Below, piece after piece: positions 59,162 to 64,000 of a DNA stretch of 64,000 nucleotides (positions are counted from its first letter, which is position 1; each line of letters starts with the position of its first letter). The notes beneath the pieces were generated by a model. It was not told where the DNA came from. It searched no databases and saw only the letters and a program-made list of their open reading frames with translations. A program made the position numbers and the translations under genes. This DNA is from Nocardioides sp. Root190. Lineage in GTDB: Bacteria > Actinomycetota > Actinomycetes > Propionibacteriales > Nocardioidaceae. Location of the stretch: contig NZ_LMIA01000001.1 of the NCBI RefSeq assembly GCF_001428565.1, positions 271,612 to 335,611 of the forward strand. Direction: 5' to 3'.

Positions 59162-61717
59162 GTGAGGGTAGGCACAGCAAACCCACAGGTCGGGGGGACC
59201 TTCACCCTCGACCTCGTGCGCCACGGCGGACGCGCCGCACTGCGCACGTCCGCCGGCGTCCTCACGCACGCAGAGCTGGACCGGCGCGTGACCGACGCGC
59301 GGGCGGCCCTGGCCGACTGCACCGACGGGGCCCGCCAGCTGGTCCGGCTGCGCCCCGCGTCGAGCGTCGAGTTCGTCGTGGCCTGGCTGGCAGCGCTGTC
59401 CGGCGGGCACGCCACCCTGCTCACCCACGACGCGGGTCTCGCAGCCGCCTACGGCAGCTCGCTCGAGTACGACGTCGACGGCTGGCGTCCGACCGGCGCG
59501 CCGGTCCCGGAGCTCCACCCGGACCTCAGGCTCCTGCTCAGCACGTCGGGCTCGACCGGATCACCCAAGCTGGTGCGGCTCTCGGAGGCCAATCTCACCT
59601 CGAACGCGGCCGCCATCGCGTCGTACCTCGGGCTCACGCCGGACGACGTCGCGCTGACCACCCTCCCCCTCGACTACTGCTACGGCCTGTCGGTGCTGCA
59701 CAGCCACCTGGCCGCCGGCGCCTCGCTGGTGCTCGACGACCGCTCCGTCACGGACCCGGGGCTGTGGGTCGATGCGCGCCACCACGGCGTCACCTCCTTC
59801 GCCGGGGTGCCCCACACCTTCGACCTGCTCGGGTCCGCGGGCTGGCCGGAGCTGCCGACCCTGCGTCAGGTCACCCAGGCCGGAGGCCGGATGGCGCCGG
59901 AACGGGTGCGCACGCTGGCGGCCCAGGGCGCGGCCGAGGGCTGGGACCTCGTGGTGATGTACGGCCAGACCGAGGCGACCGCGCGGATGGCCTACCTGCC
60001 GCCCGACCTGGCCCTCACCCACCCCGCCGCCGTGGGCATCGCGATCCCGGGTGGCACGTTCCGGCTCGATCCCGTCGTCGACGCCGGGCCGGGAGTCGGC
60101 GAGCTCGTCTACAGCGGCCCCAACGTCATGCTCGGCTACGCCACGTCACCGGCCGACCTCGCGCTCGGCGCCGAGGTGGTCGAGCTCCGCACCGGCGACC
60201 TGGCCCGACTGACCGGGCACGGAGCCGTCGAGCTCGTCGAGATCGTCGGGAGGCGCTCACGCTTCGCCAAGCTGTTCGGCCAGCGGATCGACCTCGACCG
60301 GGTGCAGACCCTGCTCGCGCTGGGCGGGTACGACGTCGTGTGCGCCGAGGCGGGTGACGGCGCCCACCTCGTGGTGGCCGTGCCCGGGAACCCCGACCCC
60401 CTCGTCCTGGGCGAGATCGCGGCTGCCACGGCCGCGGACACCGGACTCCCCTCCCATGCCGTCCGCGTCGTCCCCGTGGACGAGGTCCCCCGCCTGCCCA
60501 ACGGCAAGGTCGACCACCGGGCGGTGAGCCGGCTGACGCCCGTCGAGGTGCTGGACGAGGGCTCCCCGTCACGCTCCCTGACCCGGCTCTACGCACGCGT
60601 GCTCGGCATCGAGGGCGTCGGCCCGCAGGACTCGTTCGTCACCCTCGGCGGCGACTCCCTGTCCTACGTCGAGCTCTCGCTGCGGCTCGAGCGACGCCTG
60701 GGCCGGCTCCCCGAGGACTGGCCGCGGCGCACCATCGACGACCTCGCCCGGATCGACCGGACCGGCGCCGCGAGCTCGCGCTGGGCACGGATCGACACGA
60801 CGATCGCGCTGCGCGCCGCGGCCATCGTGGCGATCGTCGGCACCCACACCAATCTCTGGGTGCTCTACGGCGGCGCCCACGTCCTGCTCGCCGTCGCCGG
60901 CGCCAACTTCGCGCGCTTCCACCTCACCGACGAGGGCTCCCGCGAGCGACTGCGTCGGGTCGGGCGCGCCGCGCTCCGGATCGCCCTCCCGTCGATCCTG
61001 TGGATCGGAGCGGTCGCGCTCGTCACCGGCGGACCCCCGTGGCGCAGCGTCCTGCTCCTCAACGACGTGCTCGGGTCCCACCTGTGGTCCGAACCCGCCT
61101 GGCACTACTGGTTCATCGAGGTCGTGCTGCTGCTCCTGGTCGGCGTCGGGCTGGCCACCTCCGTGCCCTGGGTGATGGCACTCGAGCGGCGGCACCAGTT
61201 CCGCCTCGCCGCAGGACTCACCGCGGCAGCGCTGGTCCCCCGGACCTGGGCCCTCCTGTCGTCGTACGACGGCGACGTGATCCACTCCTCGACCTTCGTG
61301 GCCTGGCTGTTCCTGGGTGGGTGGGCTGCCGCGGTCGCCCGGACCCCGGCGCAGCGGCTGGTCGCGACCGCCCTGCTCGTCGCAGGTGCCTGGGGTCTGA
61401 CCGGCGACCTGGTCCGCGACCTGGTCATCGTGGCCGGCGTGGTCGTCCTCGTGTGGCTGCCGACGGTGCCGTGGCCCCGTGCCCTCGTCGGGCTGACCGG
61501 CACCCTGGCCACTGCGTCGCTCCACATCTACCTGACGCACTGGCAGGTCTACCCGCACCTGGAGAACCGCTGGCCGCTCGGCGGCCTGCTCGCCTCCCTC
61601 GCGCTCGGCGTCCTCACGTCGTACCTCGTCAACCGGATGCCGACGTGGGCCCGGCTCCTCGACCGGCCGCGACCTCACTACGCTCCGAACCAACTCCACG
61701 AGAAGGAAACTCGATGA
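59162..61717 (+). CDS. Adenylation-carrier-membrane acyltransferase fusion
   Basis: 851 residues in three parts. Residues 25-455: an ANL adenylating enzyme with A3 STSGSTGSPKLVRL (127-140), A5 MYGQTE (266-271), A7 TGDLA (344-348) and A10 PNGKVD with the catalytic Lys (449). Residues 470-530: a carrier domain with the phosphopantetheine Ser (499) in TLGGDSLSYVEL. Residues 545-835: an AT3-like membrane acyltransferase (ALRAAAIVAIVGTHTN with the candidate His, and HIYLTHWQVYP near the end), about nine helices. It resembles the D-alanylation system DltA-DltC-DltB in logic, but in one chain and with AT3 instead of MBOAT. Substrate and acceptor unknown. Its TGA overlaps the iron-binding protein ATG by 4 bases. 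Confidence 0.82.
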   Translation: MRVGTANPQVGGTFTLDLVRHGGRAALRTSAGVLTHAELDRRVTDARAALADCTDGARQLVRLRPASSVEFVVAWLAALSGGHATLLTHDAGLAAAYGSSLEYDVDGWRPTGAPVPELHPDLRLLLSTSGSTGSPKLVRLSEANLTSNAAAIASYLGLTPDDVALTTLPLDYCYGLSVLHSHLAAGASLVLDDRSVTDPGLWVDARHHGVTSFAGVPHTFDLLGSAGWPELPTLRQVTQAGGRMAPERVRTLAAQGAAEGWDLVVMYGQTEATARMAYLPPDLALTHPAAVGIAIPGGTFRLDPVVDAGPGVGELVYSGPNVMLGYATSPADLALGAEVVELRTGDLARLTGHGAVELVEIVGRRSRFAKLFGQRIDLDRVQTLLALGGYDVVCAEAGDGAHLVVAVPGNPDPLVLGEIAAATAADTGLPSHAVRVVPVDEVPRLPNGKVDHRAVSRLTPVEVLDEGSPSRSLTRLYARVLGIEGVGPQDSFVTLGGDSLSYVELSLRLERRLGRLPEDWPRRTIDDLARIDRTGAASSRWARIDTTIALRAAAIVAIVGTHTNLWVLYGGAHVLLAVAGANFARFHLTDEGSRERLRRVGRAALRIALPSILWIGAVALVTGGPPWRSVLLLNDVLGSHLWSEPAWHYWFIEVVLLLLVGVGLATSVPWVMALERRHQFRLAAGLTAAALVPRTWALLSSYDGDVIHSSTFVAWLFLGGWAAAVARTPAQRLVATALLVAGAWGLTGDLVRDLVIVAGVVVLVWLPTVPWPRALVGLTGTLATASLHIYLTHWQVYPHLENRWPLGGLLASLALGVLTSYLVNRMPTWARLLDRPRPHYAPNQLHEKETR

Positions 61718-62727
61718 AGAAGCACCTCCTGCGCGCGGGCCTCGGGCTCGCCGCCATCACGCTCCTCGCCCCGCTCCTCGCCGCCTGCGGCGAGGACGAG
61801 CCGAAGCTGGTCATCTACAACGCCCAGCACGAGCCGCTGTTGAAGGCGCTCGCCCCCGAGTTCACCAAGGAGACGGGGATCGAGGTCGAGCTCCGCAACG
61901 GCAAGGACCTCGAGCTCTCCAACCAGCTCGTGCAGGAGGGCGACGCCTCGCCCGCCGACGTCTTCCTCACCGAGAACTCCCCCGCGATGTCCCAGGTCGA
62001 GGCCGCGGGCCTGTTCCAGGAGCTCCCCTCCGACCTGGTCGCTCCGATCCCCGAGCAGTACCGCCCGCGCAGTGGCCTGTGGACCGGCTTCGTCGCCCGC
62101 TCGACCGTCCTCGTCTACAACACCGACGCGATCGAGGAGTCGGAGCTCCCGACGTCGATCCTCGACCTGGCCGAGCCCGAGTGGAAGGACCGCCTGTCGT
62201 TCTCGCCCACCGGTGCCGACTTCCAGGCCATCGTGGCGGGCGTCCTCGAACTCGAGGGCGAGGAGGCCACGACGGCGTGGCTCCAGGGCATCAAGGACAA
62301 CGGCAAGGTGTACGACGGCAACAACCTCGTCCTCGAGGCGGTCGACTCGGGCGAGATCGAGGTCGGCATCGTCTACCACTACTACTGGGAGCGCGACCGC
62401 AAGGAGAACGGCGACGTCAGTGACAACAGCGCCCAGCACTACTTCGGCAACCAGGACCCGGGCGCCTTCGTGAGCGTCTCCGGCGCCGGCGTGCTCGCGT
62501 CGAGCGACATGAAGGACGAGGCCGAGCAGTTCATCGAGTTCCTGGTGAACACGGCCGGCCAGCAGATCCTCGCCGACAGCTATGCGCTGGAGTACCCCCT
62601 CAACCCCGAGGTCGAGCTCGAGGGCGTCACGAAGGCGTTCAGCGACCTGCAGCCGCCCGCCGTCAACGTGTCCGACCTGGACGCCGAGAAGGTCGTCGAC
62701 CTGATGACCGAGGTCGGCTTCCTCTGA
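61714..62727 (+). CDS. Iron(III) ABC transporter substrate-binding lipoprotein, FbpA/FutA-like
   Basis: 337 residues. Signal peptide with lipobox (LLAPLLAACGED, Cys about 26). Solute-binding type II fold: LVIYNAQHEPLLKALAPEF, DVFLTENSPAMSQVEAAGL, WTGFVARSTVLVYNTDAI, and the iron-coordinating Tyr pair in GIVYHYYWERDRKE, typical of FbpA/FutA. Captures ferric iron outside the membrane. The ATG overlaps the ligase fusion stop by 4 bases; the permease follows directly, also overlapping, so the three are an operon. Confidence 0.93.
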   Translation: MKKHLLRAGLGLAAITLLAPLLAACGEDEPKLVIYNAQHEPLLKALAPEFTKETGIEVELRNGKDLELSNQLVQEGDASPADVFLTENSPAMSQVEAAGLFQELPSDLVAPIPEQYRPRSGLWTGFVARSTVLVYNTDAIEESELPTSILDLAEPEWKDRLSFSPTGADFQAIVAGVLELEGEEATTAWLQGIKDNGKVYDGNNLVLEAVDSGEIEVGIVYHYYWERDRKENGDVSDNSAQHYFGNQDPGAFVSVSGAGVLASSDMKDEAEQFIEFLVNTAGQQILADSYALEYPLNPEVELEGVTKAFSDLQPPAVNVSDLDAEKVVDLMTEVGFL

Positions 62728-64000
62728 TCCTCCGCAACCGAGCACCCGCCCTCCTCCTGGCCGTCGGTCTGGCGATCGGCGCGCTCTCCCTGGTCCCGCT
62801 CGGCTACGTCCTCTGGACGACCGCCGAGCTGGGCAGGGGCGAGGCCGTCGACTTCCTGTGGCGACCCCGGATCGGCGAGCTGTTGTGGAACACCGTCCGG
62901 CTGCTGGTGCTCGGCGTACTGACGAGTGCCGCGCTCGGTGTCGCAGCGGCCTGGGTCGTCGAGCGCACCGACGTCCCCGGACGCGGCTGGTGGCACGGAC
63001 TGATGTGCGCACCGCTCGCCGTGCCCGCCTTCGTCAACGGCTTCGGCTGGGTCTCGCTGACCCACGACGTGCAGTCGTACGCCGGCGCGGTGATGGTGGT
63101 GACGCTGTCGTACTACCCGCTCGTCTACCTGCCGACCGTCGCCGCGCTCCGCCGGCTGGACCCGGCGGTGGAGGAGGTCGCCACCGCGCTGGGCAAGGGT
63201 CCGTGGCAGGTGTTCTTCCGGGTGACCCTCCCCGCGATCAGCCCGGCCGTGCTGGGCGGGGCACTGCTCGTCGGCCTGCACCTGCTCGCCGAGTACGGCG
63301 CCCTGCAGCTGCTCAACTACCCGACCCTGACCACGGCGATCCTCCAGCAGTACGCCACCGTCTTCAACGGCCCGGAGGCGACCCTGCTCGCCCTCGTGCT
63401 GGTGAGCTTCTGCCTGCTCCTGCTGGGCCTAGAGCTGCTCCTGCGCGGACGGCGTCCCCGCTCGAGGGTCGGCTCCGGGGTGAGCCGCGAGGTCGTGCGG
63501 ATCTCCCTGGCCCGACGTCGTCCGGTCGTGCTCCTCGGACTGGGCGCCACCGCCGTGCTGGCCCTCGGCGTCCCGGTCGCCAGCCTGACCCGCTGGCTGA
63601 TCCGCGGGACCTCCGCCGGCCTGGAGACCGGCGAGCTGATGGGCGCGGTCGGTACGACGCTCTCCCTCGCCGTGCTCGGCGGGATCGTCGCCACCGCGGC
63701 GGCGGTGCCCGTCGTGTGGCTGGCCGTGCGCCACCGCGGCCTGCTGACCACCACCATCGAGCGCAGTGTCTACACCGCCAGCGCCATGCCGGGCATCGTG
63801 ATCGCGCTGGCCCTGGTGACCGTCTCGATCCGGGCGGTACCGGACCTCTACCAGACCCTGGCCCTGCTGATCGCGGGCTACCTCATCCTCTTCCTGCCGC
63901 GTGCGGTCGTCGCCGTGAGGGGCACCTTCGAGCTCGTCCCGCCCGGGCTCGAGGACGTGGCCCGGAGCCTGGGGTGCAGCGGGACCGAGGTCGCCCGGCG
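62724..64000 (+). CDS. Iron(III) ABC transporter permease, FbpB-like (3' truncated by window)
   Basis: At least 425 residues, running off the window. Two fused binding-protein-dependent permease domains: the first with WHGLMCAPLAVPAFVNGFGW and VEEVATALGKGPWQVFFRVT-LP, the EAA-like coupling loop, the second beginning after an Arg-rich linker, with GIVIALALVTVSI and ending at the second EAA loop (LEDVARSLGCSGTEVA). No ATG, GTG or TTG start exists that keeps the first helix; I place the start at CTG 62724, in a CTGA overlap with the upstream gene and with GAGGTC nearby. The ATPase should follow outside the window. Confidence 0.85.
   Translation, partial: MILRNRAPALLLAVGLAIGALSLVPLGYVLWTTAELGRGEAVDFLWRPRIGELLWNTVRLLVLGVLTSAALGVAAAWVVERTDVPGRGWWHGLMCAPLAVPAFVNGFGWVSLTHDVQSYAGAVMVVTLSYYPLVYLPTVAALRRLDPAVEEVATALGKGPWQVFFRVTLPAISPAVLGGALLVGLHLLAEYGALQLLNYPTLTTAILQQYATVFNGPEATLLALVLVSFCLLLLGLELLLRGRRPRSRVGSGVSREVVRISLARRRPVVLLGLGATAVLALGVPVASLTRWLIRGTSAGLETGELMGAVGTTLSLAVLGGIVATAAAVPVVWLAVRHRGLLTTTIERSVYTASAMPGIVIALALVTVSIRAVPDLYQTLALLIAGYLILFLPRAVVAVRGTFELVPPGLEDVARSLGCSGTEVAR

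Noticed and set aside
59120..59165. Possible DtxR/IdeR iron box before the ligase fusion and iron transporter
   Set aside because: CTTGCTTTAGCCTGTCC matches the iron-box consensus at fewer than half of the 19 positions and lacks the paired TTAGG...CCTAA arms, so I did not call it.

Overview
The window is high-GC actinobacterial chromosome, most likely Nocardioides or a close relative in the Nocardioidaceae. Evidence: strong GC bias at third codon positions, frequent GTG starts, TGA as the stop of almost every gene, many apparently leaderless genes, an Mce lipid-import operon, a deazaflavin-dependent oxidoreductase, a polyprenol-mannose mannosyltransferase, and a block (tRNA-Thr, tRNA-Met, rpmG, hadA-hadB, tRNA-Trp, secE, nusG, rplK, rplA, rplJ, rplL, mkl ATPase, rpoB, rpoC) in the same order as in mycobacteria.

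Region by region. 1-8540 holds a partial membrane protein and regulator/target pairs: LysR with an EamA exporter, a GntR/FCD regulator with an MFS carrier, and a MocR-type regulator with a PNPOx-like protein, then a GNAT acetyltransferase and serC. 8700-20550 is mixed metabolic and housekeeping: macro domain, DUF1905, topoisomerase IB, a three-gene run (28-residue membrane peptide, methyltransferase, membrane-anchored propeller-like protein), a secreted SGNH hydrolase, a Nudix-plus-dehydrogenase operon, a geranylgeranyl-reductase-family flavoprotein and a large protein of unknown function. 20630-28253 is rpoBC with promoter, intercistronic hairpin and terminator. 28390-39840 is a complete Mce transporter operon (ATPase, two YrbE permeases, MceA-F, two Mce-associated proteins). 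40024-50950 is the ribosomal and transcription-factor block, interrupted by an aminotransferase, a DUF4232 lipoprotein, adenosine deaminase and a DUF4190 protein, with murB and hadAB. 51035-58587 holds an amidase, a pirin-LrgAB operon, a glycosyltransferase, a nuclease-like gene bracketed by inverted repeats, and an MptB-like mannosyltransferase. 58668-64000 ends with a deazaflavin oxidoreductase and an operon that couples an unusual adenylation-carrier-membrane acyltransferase fusion to a ferric-iron ABC importer cut by the window edge.

The most interesting signals are: (i) a repeat family beginning CTTGTAACTA, found at gene 3' ends, present once as a palindrome and once as a pair bracketing a DUF559-like nuclease gene; its copies supply all three TAA stop codons in the window; (ii) a 158-bp MITE-like element with CTAG target duplications that supplies the TAG stops of both flanking convergent genes; (iii) the single-chain ligase-carrier-acyltransferase coupled to iron uptake; (iv) a J-like domain without HPD on an Mce-associated protein; (v) a recurring NANNNT-6/7 nt-start leaderless promoter layout at more than a dozen genes.
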